From assembly GCA_033557465.1 (NCBI GenBank), contig CM066032.1, positions 56,828,955 through 56,892,954 on the forward strand: a DNA stretch of 64,000 bases, in the 5' to 3' direction. This document shows, one piece after another, positions 22,236 through 33,968 of this stretch. The notes under the pieces are model-generated. The model was given only the letters and a program-made list of their open reading frames with translations, was not told the DNA's origin and did not search any database. Source of the DNA: Ichthyophis bannanicus. Lineage: Eukaryota > Chordata > Amphibia > Gymnophiona > Ichthyophiidae. The translations under genes and the position numbers were made by a program. Every line of letters begins with the position of its first letter. Position 1 is the stretch's first letter.

Positions 22236-23907
22236 CAGCAAACTCCTGGCTGGCTACAGAAGGACTGCACGTCACCACAAAAACAGTCTGCTGTGGTTAC
22301 CAGGATAGGGTTAACCCACCCGTACCCATGATGCACTGCACATGCAGATCAGCAGTCTACAGATGATCACAAGATGGGGTATGCACCCCCACAGCACCTC
22401 GGCCTGGGAGAGGGAACTGACCGTGTGTGTTACTGGCACAGAGTAGCTATAGACCGTCACATTTCTGCGGGTACTGTGTTCACCCTGAAGGTGAGGTGGG
22501 GCGCCCAGCACCATGTCCACAGCACCTGGCTTAGCTGAGATAGACTATACTGCAAGTTACCATCAGTGCCAGTGTGTGATAGGTAGTCCTTGCTGACATA
22601 CCTTAGATACACCTGTGTCCATTTTTATTTCCCAGTCATGTCTAGCCCTTGTGGACTATGATACACCCTGAATAGTGCATATCCTGTGTGGGTGCCATGG
22701 TCACATGATTTAGGTGACGTGGGGGGAGGTGTTTGGACCCATAGGCGAATTATGTAGTACCACCCAACCTGCCCTCTGGGGCTCAGGATCTCCCATCAAC
22801 AGATCCACATTCTACATCCCTGCAATGGTGGCGGTAGAGGGGACCATCAACCTCAGTCCTGCTGGGGAACAGACACCCTACAGGGCAGTCAATGCAGATC
22901 TGTACGCATCCATAAGGCAATAGCAGACAGACAGTAGGCCTGGAAATGCTCAGCTGCCCCCACCACTATCTGACATTCTCCAACCGCTGCACCCTGCAAG
23001 GTGTTCCAGCCATACACATACTAACTGCAGACAGTCTGTTAGCTAGTCCATAGTGCATGCTCCTGGAGAAGATATGTGCACCCAAAACTGGGATGTAAAC
23101 ACACACACACACACCAAACAGATAAATCAGTGATTGGACCACAGAAAAAACCCAAATATATCACTTGATAGAAATAGTATAAAGCACTATGGAGGAACCT
23201 AGCCATGCCATGGTCACTGCAAAGTCAGGGTGAGAGTGACCTCCCAGCAATACATGCTGTGGCCACCCTGTCAGTGCAGGTGGTGGCCGGGCACTACAAT
23301 GTCCCAACCATTGGCCTATGCCCTGTGCAGATGCATCCTGCCCAGGCTGCCCTGTCTGGACTATACCCACAGTACCTTGCTCCTCATTATGCACATTGGC
23401 AAGCTAACACTGAAAACAGTGCAAACAGTGTGGGATGAGTAAGGTGTTGGCAGCCACCACACACTGGATGGACAGACACACACTCCCACACCTATGCCAG
23501 CATTGTGCAAATATAGAGGCTTTTGGCAGCCCTGGCCACCTCACCAGTCCTGGGCACAGAGCAGGCATGGCTATGGTACGCAATACTGTTGGGGTCACTC
23601 CCCAGGGAGGTAAACACTGTTAGACACCAGACCTGAAACACACTCCACAGACATCAGAGAGGTTAGTATGAGACAGCTCAATGAGCAGATTGTGCTTAAC
23701 TTAGGAAATGCTATCTGCCAGTAATCATAGCAACCTTTTGATATCTGTGTACCGTATCCCCGGGTTTAGGGTGGCATTGCTAAGGTATGCAAGTGCTAGT
23801 ACTGGGAGATGCACGCAAGGCCCAACATCCTGCCTCTCCAGGAGGCTTTGGATAATGGGAGCCTGTGGGTGAGAGTGTTTCTGCCCCTGTTGGACGCTGC
23901 TCTGGGG

Positions 23908-24100
23908 CAGAGGTTCCCAACTCCAGTCCTGGTGGGCCAAACACTTTTCAGGTTTTTATGCTGTCCCTAATGAATATGCATGAGATACATCTGCATACCA
24001 TGGGGGCGGTGCATAGAAATGCAGCACAGGTATCTTTATTAGAGACAGCATGGAACCTGAATGGTGTTTGGCCCTCCAGGACTGCATTTGGGAGACTCTG
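23908..24100. mobile_element. hAT-like MITE, type 2, with TSD
   Basis: Termini CAGAGGTTCCCAACTCCAG and GCATTTGGGAGACTCTG are inverted. CTCTGGGG (23900-23907) and CTCTAGGT (24101-24108) look like the 8-bp target duplication with two changes. Length is 193 bp and it has no coding capacity. Confidence 0.82.
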
Positions 24101-24254
24101 CTCTAGGTAATGCGCATGTTTATGGTGTCTGTGCTCTGTAGGGTAAAATATAGGCGTTTGAGGCATGTTTATCTTATCTGCAATAAAGGTTCCATCTTTA
24201 TTACCATGGCTTAGTACTGGGTAAAATATGGGGACTGGGTTGGCAGGAACCACA

Positions 24255-24325
24255 GCTGGGATGTGAACCTGTGACTTTCTGCTCCTGAGCACACTGGCTG
24301 TGTATACTGCACCACACTGTTGCCA
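24255..24325 (-). other. tRNA-like module 3 of T copy 3
   Basis: On the minus strand AGTGTGGTGCAGTATACAC and, 30 bases on, CACAGGTTCACATCCC (B-box-like). Confidence 0.55.
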
Positions 24326-25359
24326 CAGGGATAGTTTATTCCCTGGGGATGCCATGACTGTTTGTCAGACAGAGCCTGTCTGTTGCAGTGCACAGCACCC
24401 ACCTAAACAGGGCTAGGCCACGGTCTGCTGTGGGCACTGCCCCTCCACCACCAGTACCCCTCCGCCACCAAGCTGACATGCCCTTCTGCTGTTTGTGCTG
24501 GTGGTACGCAGTCTCAGATCATCCGGTGTGCCAGTAGGCGGGTGCCTATGGTGCAGGTTCTGGGGTAGGGGTGCCTGCATAGATGTCCACGCTTCCCCCA
24601 GCACCGCCTGCCAATGTTCTGTGCCCTTGGGCGTACCTGCTGGGTGCTATCCCCTGTGACACTGTGGGAAACACACTCGTGCCCATGTTAGGCCCTCATC
24701 AGTTGCTGTCTGGCTGCTCCTCTGTGTCCCCTTTTCCATCATCTGTCCAGTTGCCCATTCCAACATGCCCACCCTGCTGTCCAATGGAAAGGGGAAACCA
24801 TGATCAGCGCTATTTCACTGTGGGATCATTCACCTTGTATGGGGACAGAGCATAGACCCTTCCAAAATTAATATCTTTATTTTGGAGCTTTTTTGGTAGT
24901 GTTTTTTGATGTTTCCCATTAATATCGCTATTGGCCAGCTTGGTTCTGGTTTTTTTCCATTGTGTTGTGGTCATTTTCAATGTTAATATGGCCTTTTGTT
25001 CCGTGCACATATATCACACTTATCACTTTTGTAGGTTTCCCTGGTTTTGCTGTACATTGCTGACGGAAATGGTTTCTCTTCCCTTTAAATCTGCTCTAAT
25101 GCCAGGGTTTCACTGGCGTTACTTTTCAGCCTCGGATTTCTCTCCGACCCTGGGGAACCTTCCTCCGCCCTCCTGGAGCCTTTCTCCACCCTCCGGGAAC
25201 CTTTCTCCGCCTTCAGCGCTCGTTTGTGCCGCTGCTTGCATTATCGCACGCTAAGGTAAAGCGCCATTATTGCACGATAAGGTATCTTATCGCCCGATAA
25301 TGTTGCCGGGTGCACGTTAAGAAGGTTTAGTATAATCAATTGTTTAACTGTGATCTGGT

Positions 25360-25502
25360 GTTTGTTAGTCCCTCCCTACCGTAATCATACTGTATTCCTA
25401 ATTTTATGCTGTATATATTCCCTTGTCTTGTCCACCTAAGGACCGCTTCTGATCGCTGGAAGGAGCGGTGTATAAATTTATGCCAAATAAATAAATAAAT
25501 AA
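25360..25502 (+). mobile_element. L2-type LINE/SINE 3' tail
   Basis: GGACCGCTTCTGATCGCTGG, then GGAGCGGTGTATAAATTTAT and (AAAT)n, an L2-like terminal hairpin plus microsatellite. The body upstream is not recognisable. It is on the opposite strand to the L2 that follows. Confidence 0.6.
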
Positions 25503-25893
25503 AAATGCCCCTTGGAGTTGTCTTAAGTTTTGTTTGGTAAGGCCTTGCAAGATAGTGTTAGTGAAATCAAAGTGGGATTAATGATTGCATTGATGAAGAT
25601 TTGAAGACATGGAGGTGAAGCAGTGGGCAGAGTTGTTTTAGCATTTTGAGTTTATAGAAAATCTTTTTGGTTGTTTGCTTTACATGTGATGTCATATTGT
25701 GGGTACGGCCTTGTTTTTGACTGAGATGCTTATATCTTGAATCCTGATAGATGTTGAGTGTGTGAAACTCTGTTTTCTTGTTATATACAATGCTTCTGTT
25801 TTACTAAAGTTGATCTTAAGGTTATGAGTTGATAGCCATTCCATTATCTCAGCAAAGCAATCTGTAATTTGTTGAATTGAAGGGTTAGAGATG
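25503..25893 (-). mobile_element. L2-like LINE fragment (RT C-terminal part)
   Basis: The minus strand reads ISNPSIQQITDCFAEIMEWL, then LKINFSKTEALYI, the segment that follows the catalytic YADD box in L2 reverse transcriptases. It is the 3' continuation of 29662-31094. CR1-B lies between. Confidence 0.83.
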
Positions 25894-25977
25894 TTAACAT
25901 AGAAACATAGAAACATAGAAATATGATGACAGAAAAAGACCACATGGCCTATCTAGTCTGTCCTTCCATATCAACAA

Positions 25978-28900
25978 CTACAACAGTCCCCTTTTTACCT
26001 TTAGAGATCCTCTGTGTTTGTCCCATGTTTTTTTGAATTTAGTTACTGTCCTCATCTCTACCACCTCCACTGGGAGACTATTCCACGGATCCACCACTCT
26101 TTCCATAAAGAAATATTTCCGCATATCACTCCTGAATCTATCTCCCTTCACCCTCATCCCATGTCCCCTCATAACAGAACTTGCTTTCAACTGAAAGAGG
26201 CTCTTTCCCTGAACATTTTATTTATTTATTTATGCCACGGAGGTATTTAAACATCTCAATCATATCACCTCTATCCCGCCTTTCCTCTAAGGTGTGCATA
26301 TTAAGATCCTTCAGTCTGTCCTCATATGCTTTATAATGAAGACAACTAATCATTTTAGTAGCCACCCTCTGCACCGACTCCATCCTGTTCACATCCTTTT
26401 GAAGAGTGGAGGAGTGGCCTAGTGGTTGGGGCAAGGTACTTCAGGCCAGAAGGTCAGGGATTCAAATCCCACTAGAGGACAGCAACCTTGTGCCAGAAGG
26501 ACTGGGGTTTCTAGTCCCACAAGTGTTATTTGTGGTCTTGGGCAAGCCACTTAACCTTCCATAGCCCATGTTCCCTGTAAAATAGTTATCTCCAAGTTAT
26601 AATGCCCTGTTCAATATGATTTCAGTTTGATCAATGCAAACTGCACTGATGCAGAATAGCACAGTATATAAGAGAATTTAATAAATAAATAAAATAAATA
26701 AGGTGCAGTCTCCAGAATTGCACACTATACTCCAAATGAGGTCGCACCAAAGACTTATACAGAGGCATCATCACCTCCCTTTTTCTGCTAGCCATTCCTC
26801 TCTGTATGCACCCAAGCATCCTTCTAGCTTTTGCCGTCGCCTTTTCTACCTGTTTAGCTACTTTAAGATCATCAGACACAACCACGCCTAGCTCCCGCTC
26901 TTCTTTAGTGGACAAAAGTACTTCACCCCCTATACTATATTGCTCCCTTGGATTGCTGCAGCCCAAATGCATGACCTTACATTTTTTAACATTAAATCCC
27001 AGCTGCCAAATTCTAGACCATTCTTCAAGCTTAGCTAGATCCCTCCTCATGTTATCTACACCTTCCTGGGTGTCTACTCTATTGCAAATTTTGGTATCAT
27101 CCGCAAAGAGGCAAACCTTACCTGACAGCCCTTTCGCTATATCACTAACAAAGATGTTAAAAAGAATCGGACCAAGGACAGATCCCTGGGGCACACCAGT
27201 GGCAACATCCCTCTCCTCAGAGTGAGCTCCATTTACCTGTACTCTTTGTCGTCCCCCACCCAACCAATTTCTAACCCAAGCAGTAACTTTAGGGTCCATC
27301 CCTAGGGTACTCAGTTTGTTTATAAGTCACCTGTGAGGAACAGTGTCAAAGGCTTTACTGAAATCTAAATACACCACATCTAGGGCTCTCCCTCAGTCCA
27401 TCTCTCTAGTAACACAGTCAAAGAAATCAATCAGATTTGTCTGACAAGACCTGCCTCTGGTTAATCCATGCTGTCTCGGATCCTGTAATTCACTGGACTC
27501 CAGAAACCTCACTATTTTTTCTTTCAGCAGCGTTTCCAATAATTTACTCACCACCGAAGTTAAACTAACTGGCCTGTAGTTTTCAACCACATCCTTACTT
27601 CTGCTTTTGTGTAAAGGCACCACATGAGCCTCTCTCCAGTCCTTTGGCACCACTCCCGACTCCAATGAGGCATTGAAAAAGTCAGTCAGTGGAGCTGCTA
27701 GAACGTCCCCAAGTTCCCTCAGTATTCTAGGGCGTATCCCATCCGGTCCCATCGCTTTGTCTACTTTAAGTTGAGCTAGTTTCTCATGAACACAGTCTTC
27801 TGAAAATTGTTCAAGATGTCCCTTGCTTCTGTTCCTATTTGTGGGTGTTTTCTGAGGTCCTGCTCCTGGTTCTTCATCTGTGAACACAGAACAAAAATAT
27901 TTGTTAAGCAATTCCGCTTTATCCTTATCAGCTTCTACATATTCCTCCCCTGCACCCTTGAGTCTGACAATACCACTTTTGCCCTTCCTCTTCTCACTAA
28001 TATATCTGAAAAATGTCTTATCCCCCCATTTTATTGCATTGGCTATTTCCTCCTCCTTTTGAATCTTTGCCTTCTTGACTATTTTGCTAGCTTCTCTAAG
28101 TTTTTCCAAATACAGATGGCTGCCTTCCTCTCTCTGTGATCTCTTGTATTTCATGAAGGCCTCCCTCTTTTTCTTCACTTTTTCAGCTACTTCTTTTGAA
28201 AACCATAGCGGTTTCCTTTTCCTTTTACCTTTATTTACCATTTTAACAAAAAGGTTGGTTGCCCTTAAAATATCCCCTTTCAGTTTTGCCCACTGTTTTT
28301 CTACATCCCCCAACTGTTCCCATCCCACTAACGACTCCCTGAGGTATTGGCCCATCTTCGCAAAGTTAATCTTCCTAAAATCTAAGATCCTCACCATTGA
28401 ATGGATTCTAACAGCCCTAGTCCTAATACTGAACCACACCATCTTGTGATCACTGGATGCAAAATGATCTCCCACTACAACATCAGAAACACTTTCACCA
28501 TTGATAAGCACCAAGTCCAGTATGGCCCCTTCACGTGTGGGGTCTGTTACCAATTGCCTGAATAGTTCTCCCTGTAGAGAATCCAGAATCTCCTTACTTC
28601 TAGATGATACTGCAGCAGGAATGTGCCAATCAACATCTGGCATATTGAAATCTCCTATCAGTAGCGCTTCCCCTTTCCTAGCAATGCTGCGTATGTCTTC
28701 AATTAACTCTCTGTCCACCTCTTCCTTTTGTGAGGGAGGGCTGTATATCACACCAATGCAAATAGATTTCTCTTTCCCTCTTTCTAGTTTAACCCACAAT
28801 GCCTCCTCTCTCCCTTTTAAGCTCTGTAATTCTAAAGCTTTAATAGTAGTTTTTACATATAGTACCACTCCTCCTCCCCTTCTTCCTACCCTGTCCTTTC

Positions 28901-29140
28901 TGAATAAAGTTTAGCCAGGTATAGTTACATCCCAATTATGGTTTTCTGTGAACCATGTTTCTGTAACTGCCACTAAATCCAAGTCAGCCACTCCCACCAA
29001 AGCTTCAACATCGGGGATCTTATTTCCCATGCTAAGGGCATTTATACACACTGCTTTCCATATGTTACCCCTGTTACCCATTTCCATAAAGGTATTTAAT
29101 GTATCACCTACCTGGGGCTTTCACCTACCTGGGGGCTTTC
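25978..29140 (-). pseudogene. CR1-B ORF2 pseudogene
   Basis: The endonuclease contains LVAVTETWFTENHNWDVTIP, GGGVVLYVK, IGVIYSPPS and LLIGDFNMPDVDW. The reverse transcriptase contains [50 protein letters not shown] and FADDTKIC. I count three premature stops up to the SINE: a TAA replacing a tyrosine codon near 28912 and two TGA codons near 27390 and 27335. Otherwise the frame is open for 491 and 222 codons. The SINE splits the C-terminal part (VMMPLYKSLVRPHLEYSVQF | QKDVNRMESVQRVATKMI). It is relatively young. Confidence 0.9.
26405..26701 (+). mobile_element. tRNA-derived SINE, family 1, in CR1-B
   Basis: Head GGAGTGGCCTAGTGGTTGGG, B box GGATTCAAATCCC, L2-type tail and (AAAT)n. It interrupts CR1-B between TTTTGAAG and GGTGCAGTCTCC, and AAG is repeated at both sides. 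It is therefore younger than this CR1. Confidence 0.9.
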
Positions 29141-29160
29141 TTCACCCATCCCCAACAAAT

Positions 29161-29655
29161 CTAGTTTAAAGCCCTCTTCAATAGATTAGCCAGTCTACTA
29201 CCGAAGACACGTTGACCTTTCTTGGACAGATGGATGCAATCTCTGCTCTGCAACCCTTGGAACAGCATCCCATGGTCTAGGAAACCAAAACACTCTCGAT
29301 GACACCATCCACACAGCCATGCATTCATCTCCAGGATGCGAGCCTCTCTGCCTTGGCCTTTACCCTCAACAGGGAGGATTGAAGAGAACACCACCTGTGC
29401 ACCTAACTGCTTCACCCCCTGTCCCAGAGCCATGAAGTCACTTTTGATACGTTCCAAGGTATACCTGGCAGTATCATTTGTTCCAACATGGATTAGCAAC
29501 ATTGGGTAATAGTCAGTGGGCTTGATGAGTCTCGGCAAACTCTCCGTAACATCTTGGATTTTGGCACCAGGCAGACAGCATACCTCTCTGGACATCAAGT
29601 CTGGCCGGCAGATGGATGCCTCAGTACCCCTCAGAAGAGAGTCTCCAACCACCAC
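29161..29655 (-). CDS. CR1-B ORF1, SGNH-esterase-like protein (165 codons, 5' truncated)
   Basis: The frame is intact from VVGDSLLRGTEA to RLANLLKRALN. It keeps all SGNH-hydrolase blocks: GDS (nucleophile serine, residues 4-6), the glycine block (GAKIQDV), HVGTND (asparagine), and DCIHLSKKG with the Asp/His pair near the C-terminus. In CR1 elements this domain forms the second half of ORF1 and is thought to act on lipids or in ribonucleoprotein function. The RNA-binding N-terminal half is missing because the insertion is 5' truncated. An open frame with every catalytic residue in a dead element suggests a recent insertion or chance preservation. Confidence 0.82.
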   Translation of the reverse strand: MVVGDSLLRGTEASICRPDLMSREVCCLPGAKIQDVTESLPRLIKPTDYYPMLLIHVGTNDTARYTLERIKSDFMALGQGVKQLGAQVVFSSILPVEGKGQGREARILEMNAWLCGWCHRECFGFLDHGMLFQGLQSRDCIHLSKKGQRVFGSRLANLLKRALN

Positions 29656-29661
29656 TACCCT

Positions 29662-31094
29662 TCATTTCCTTAAACGGGAGATATATCATTATATCGTCTG
29701 TGTATATATGATAGTTTACCTGGATTTTTTAAAAAATGGTGCAGATGGGTTGGAGATAAATGTTAAAGAGAAGAGCTAAAAGAGAAGAACCTTGTGGCAG
29801 GCCTTGTTCTTATTTGTAGTGTTCAGATATCTGTTGTTCATTTCTTGCCTATTATGATCTATCCGATAGATAAGAAGAGAACCGTTTTAGTACTGTATCC
29901 TTAATACTTATTTACTGCAATCTGGAGAGCATAATGTGATGGTTTATACTGTCAAAAGCTGCGGTGATGTCCAAGAAAATGACGAGAAACCTGTTTAGTG
30001 TCATCAATACCACGTATGAGATGGTCAAAGAGGACAGTGAGAAGCGTCTCGACTCCGTGGTATGGCCGAAAACCGTGTTCGTCTAGAGGGGCAGAGGAGT
30101 CTATATGATCCTGGAGCTGGATTTGTACTATTTTTTTCTATCAATTTAGCCATGAAAGGGAGACTGGAGATAGGTCTGTAAGACATGGGAGAATTTTTAT
30201 CCATGGAATTGTTTTTCAGGATAGGGCGAATTAGCGCATGCTTCAGGGAGGATGGTAGCTAGCCATGTTGTAGAGAGAGGTTGATAATAGGGAGGATGAA
30301 TGGGGAAAGTTCCATTTTTGTTGCTTTTATCCAGCTTACTGGACAGGGGTCGAGGCAGGAAGTGGTGGTGTTTAGCTTGGAAATGATGTTTCCGAGTGTG
30401 TCCTTTGATGTAGGAGAGAACGTTGAGTAGGGGGAGATTTGTGTTGGGTGAAATATGTTTTGATTAATTAGAGATAGATTTTGATGCCTTAGTCTATTCT
30501 TGTAGTAGCTGGATAAGGTTTGGGGAGCTATGATGTGCTCAGTTGTGTCTTTGTTGGTGGTGTTATTAGTTAGGGATTTGACTATTTCAAATAGTTCCCT
30601 TGGGCGGTTTAGAGATTTCGATAATATGTTAGAATATTGGTCCTTCTTAATGATGTTAATGGTTTCTCTGTAGAGTTTGAGTGTATTCAAATATTGTAAT
30701 TGGTATGTTTTAGATTTTGTGAAGCGCTATTTGCGTTCGCTTTTAGTCAGTTGTTTTAGTTTATGTCTGAACCATGATGCATTTTGTTTTTTTGAGGAAT
30801 AGGTGTGATGTGTGTGTAAGATAGCTGCATTAGATATCGTATCATTCCAGGAGTTTATTGCTTCATCAAGGTCTGTTGGGTCTTGGGTAAGGTGTTGGGT
30901 AGTTTGTTACAAGAAATTTGACAAAGATGACTTTTTGAATCTTTTGTGTTGGGATGTGTATGTGGGTTTTGAGTACGTGGTGTCATAGTATGGGAGTTGA
31001 AGTTTTATTAAGTGATGGTCAGACCAAGGAATAGGTTGTACTTCTAATGATGCTGGATTGAAGGCATTGTAGAAAGGATTGGGTAAGAACACTA
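29662..31094 (-). mobile_element. L2-like LINE fragment (endonuclease end to RT palm)
   Basis: Minus-strand order: PWSDHHLIKLQLPYY (end of endonuclease, about 31030), a linker ORF of 143 codons (30259-30690) with FEIVKSLTNNTTNKDTTEH, FLDITAAFDSINHHIM-like motif (about 29985-29935), and the catalytic IYTDDIMIY at about 29700. Frameshifts separate the pieces. The left part continues at 25503-25893. On the right it is cut by T copy 4. Confidence 0.87.
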
Positions 31095-31254
31095 GGGGGT
31101 ATGTTTACTAAACTGCGGTAAACTTACCAGCGGTAAGTGCAGCATTAAGGTACCTGAAGCCATATAAGGCAGTGGGCAGGTAAGGGGGTTTCCGTCGTAA
31201 AGGGAGCAATGGGCTGTTTAACACACTTTAATGGGACATTGCACATAAAGGTGA

Positions 31255-31530
31255 CAAACAGGGCACGTTAAGGCTGACTAGGTGCTCTAAGGGCTTTAAG
31301 GCGCCCTAACTTAAGCCCTTAGGGCACCTTAACAAGGCACCTTAGGTTAAGGTGCCCAAGGGCTTAAAGGTGCCTTAGGTTAAAGCATCATAAAACCCTA
31401 AGAGCACCTTGACTTAAGGCGCCTTAAGTTAGGGCACCTTAAAGCCCTGAGGGCACCTTAAAATAAGGCACCTTTGGTTAAGGTGCCCTAAGGACGTTAA
31501 GGTGCCTTAAGTTGCTGTAAGGTGCTTCAA
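31255..31530. repeat. GGCACCTTAAG / CTTAAGGTGCC array (cassette)
   Basis: About 20 short direct and inverted copies of AAGGTGCC(C/T)TAAG and AGGGCACCTTAA, each close to a perfect 12-20 base palindrome, occupy 275 bp. The same motifs occur sparsely in the cassettes of other T copies and at 15-75. Confidence 0.88.
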
Positions 31531-32105
31531 GTTAACAAGCATGAACTGTAAGGCATAAAAACAGCTGCAACCCTAACACTGGATAGAGCACCAAGGAAAG
31601 GCAATGAACAAGTGATGGAAGGAAGGAGAGGTGGGAGCTGATGGACCTGCCATATCTGTGGGCATCCTATGTGGCAGCTGGTAAAGTGGACAAACATGTT
31701 GGAGGCAGCTGTATCAATGCACAGGGTGTTGGCAACGTAAAGTGCTGCAATGACAGTGGGTGGCAGAGGATGGGAATACGTGTTCCCCAGTGGAGGTAGA
31801 GGTGGCAGGATATTTGCAGGGACAGGAGGACAGAGGAGTAGAGCTGCTGTGCAGATGAGGCACAGGCAAGGCAAGCACGAAGAGCCACAATGCAAAAAAG
31901 GGTACCAGTGCAGGACATGGGGTAGCAGCCTGCACAGGAAGACAGGACTGTACACAGCTGACAGAGGCAGATAGATGGGCTGAAGGATGGTTGGCAACTG
32001 AGGTGAGGATGTTATGGGCTGGCAGCACAGATCTGCAGAGATGTGACTGTTGCAGGCATGAAAATGATTTGAGTAGGATAGGTCTAAAAATAATAACAAA
32101 GAGGA

Positions 32106-32166
32106 ATTGAACCCATGCTCCCTGCTTAGGGAATCACTGTATTAACCAGTAGGCTACATCTCCATA
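32106..32166 (-). other. tRNA-like module of T copy 4
   Basis: On the minus strand GTAGCCTACTGGTTAATAC (A-box-like) and CATGGGTTCAATTCC (B-box-like). It is interrupted at its outer edge by the CR1-A segment. Confidence 0.5.
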
Positions 32167-33508
32167 GTTGATTACACATTGAGTGAAAAAATATTTTCTT
32201 TTATTAGTCTTAAATTGTTTACTCTGCAGCTTCATTGCATGTCCCCTAGTCTTTCTATATTCTGATAACGTAACCAATCGATCTACATTTACCCGTTCCA
32301 TTCCATTCATTAATTTATAGACTTCTATCATATCTCCTCTCAGCCAACTATTTTCCAGGTGAAAGAGCCCTAACCTTTTTAGCCTTTCTTCATAGGAGTA
32401 TCCTTCCATCCCCTTACCATTTTGGTGGCTCTTCTCTGAACCTTTTCTAATAACGCTATATCCTTTTTAAGATACGGCGACCAGAATTGCACACAATATT
32501 CAAGGTGCGGTCTCACCATGGAACGATGTAGAGGCATTATAATATCTTTTGTTTTATTTTCCAATCTTTCCTTATGATACCTAGCATTCTATTTGCTCTC
32601 TTGGCTGCCGCTGCATACTGGGCCGAGGGTTTTAACATGTTATCCACAATGACGCCTAAATCTTTTTCCTGGGTGGTGGTTCCTAATGTGGAACCTTGCA
32701 TCGTGTAACCATAGTTTGGGTTGTTCTTCCCTAGGTGCATAACCTTGCACTTGTCCACATTAAATTTCATCTGCCATTTTGATGCCCAGTCTTCCAATTT
32801 ATCAAGATCCTCTTGCAATTTTCCACAATCCTCTTGGGTTTTAACAACTTTAAATAGTTTTGTGTCATCTGCAAATTTGATAACCTCACTCGTTATTCCC
32901 TTTTCCAGGTCATTTATGAATATGTCAAAAAGCAGCGGACCCAGCACAGATCCCTGGGGTACACCACTATTCACCTTTCTCCATTGGGAAAATTGGCCAT
33001 TTAGCCTTACCCTCTGCTTTCTATCTTTTAACCAGTTCCTGATCCACAATAGTACACTGCCTCCTATCCCATGACTCTTTAGTTTTGCCAAATGTCTCTG
33101 ATGAGGGACCTTGTCAAAGACTTTCTGAAAGTCCAAATACACTATATCAACCAACTCACCTTTGTCCACCTGTTTATTCACACCTTCAAAAAAACATAAC
33201 AGATTAGTAAGACAAGATCTTCCTTGTCTAAAGCCATGTTGGCTGTCTCCCATTAGGCCATGACTATCTACATGCTGTGTAATTTTATTCTTTATGATGG
33301 TTTCTACCACTTTTCCCAGTATTGACGTCAGGCTCACCGGTCTGTAGTTTTCCGGATCACCCCTGGAACCCTTTTTAAAAATTGGCGTTACATTGGCGAT
33401 CCTCCAATCTTCAGGTATTACAGATGATTTTAATGAAAGTTCACAGATTACTAATAGCAGGTCTGCAATCTCATATTTCAGTTCTTTCAACACCCTTGGA
33501 TGTATACC
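32167..33508 (-). mobile_element. CR1-A segment lacking both ends
   Basis: This ORF2 fragment runs from the reverse transcriptase start (PRVLKELKYEIADLL) to FFTQCVIN. It lacks the last ~40 codons, the 3' UTR and the tail. An uninterrupted 318-codon frame (32537-33493) includes [36 protein letters not shown] and FADDTKLF. A small deletion breaks the C-terminus near 32550. The missing 3' end and the absence of a target duplication make ordinary insertion unlikely. Confidence 0.85.
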
Positions 33509-33887
33509 ATCATTTGCAAGCTAACACTGGAAACAGTGTACGCATTGTGGGCCCAGTGAGGAGTAGGAAGCCACAAAACAATGGATAGACATATACACAA
33601 ACCCACTCCTATTGCAGCATTGTGCAAAGATAGGGGTGGTTGGCAACCCTGCCCTGTCACACTGATCCCAATCACAGTGCAGGCATTGCTAAGGTGTGCA
33701 GGAGCTAGTAGTAGTTCTCTGGTGATAACTGCTGCTCTGTGCTGGAGACAACAGCCTGACTCTCCATGAAGCTTTGGATAGTGGAGCCCGTGTCTGTGGG
33801 TGTTTGTACCCCTGTTGGCTGATGCTTTGGGGATTGCACATGTTGATGTTGTATCTGCAAAGTAGGGTAAAATGTAGGGACATGCTC

Positions 33888-33968
33888 TGCAAGATCCACA
33901 GCTGGGACCTGAACCTGTAACCCTCATCTGTAAGACACACTGGCTGTGTGTACTGCACCACACTGTTG
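33888..33968 (-). other. tRNA-like module of T copy 4 (right)
   Basis: On the minus strand AGTGTGGTGCAGTACACAC (A-box-like) and TTACAGGTTCAGGTCCC (B-box-like). Confidence 0.5.

Larger units (their letters stand above)
21545..25332 (+). mobile_element. T element copy 3
   Basis: It starts GGGGCATATTTACTAAACCG after TTA. The right end (GTTAAGAAGGTTTAGTA) is cut before the final ACATACCCC. Order inside: CGATAACG-rich subterminal zone, module 1 (21753), cassette with inner inverted repeats (21901-22109), module 2 (22155), a long conserved middle (22240-23700), the type-2 hAT MITE, module 3 (24255), AT-rich part with CCCTTCCAAAATTA, and a CCGCCC-rich right arm. It is the best reference copy for the order of modules, although it lacks the 500-bp interior of copies 1, 4 and 7. 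Confidence 0.83.
25894..29658 (-). mobile_element. CR1-family LINE, family B, nearly complete
   Basis: This 3.76 kb element holds ORF1 (29161-29655), ORF2 (about 29140 to 25978) and a 3' tail of ATAGAAAC repeats (seen reversed at 25897-25920). It is inserted in an L2 just after the catalytic box (IYTDDIMIYLP, about 29700-29665). The 5' end is cut at the first codons of the esterase domain. A family-1 SINE sits at 26405-26701. Fragments of the same family are at 13921, 36057-37650 and 58139. Confidence 0.9.
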
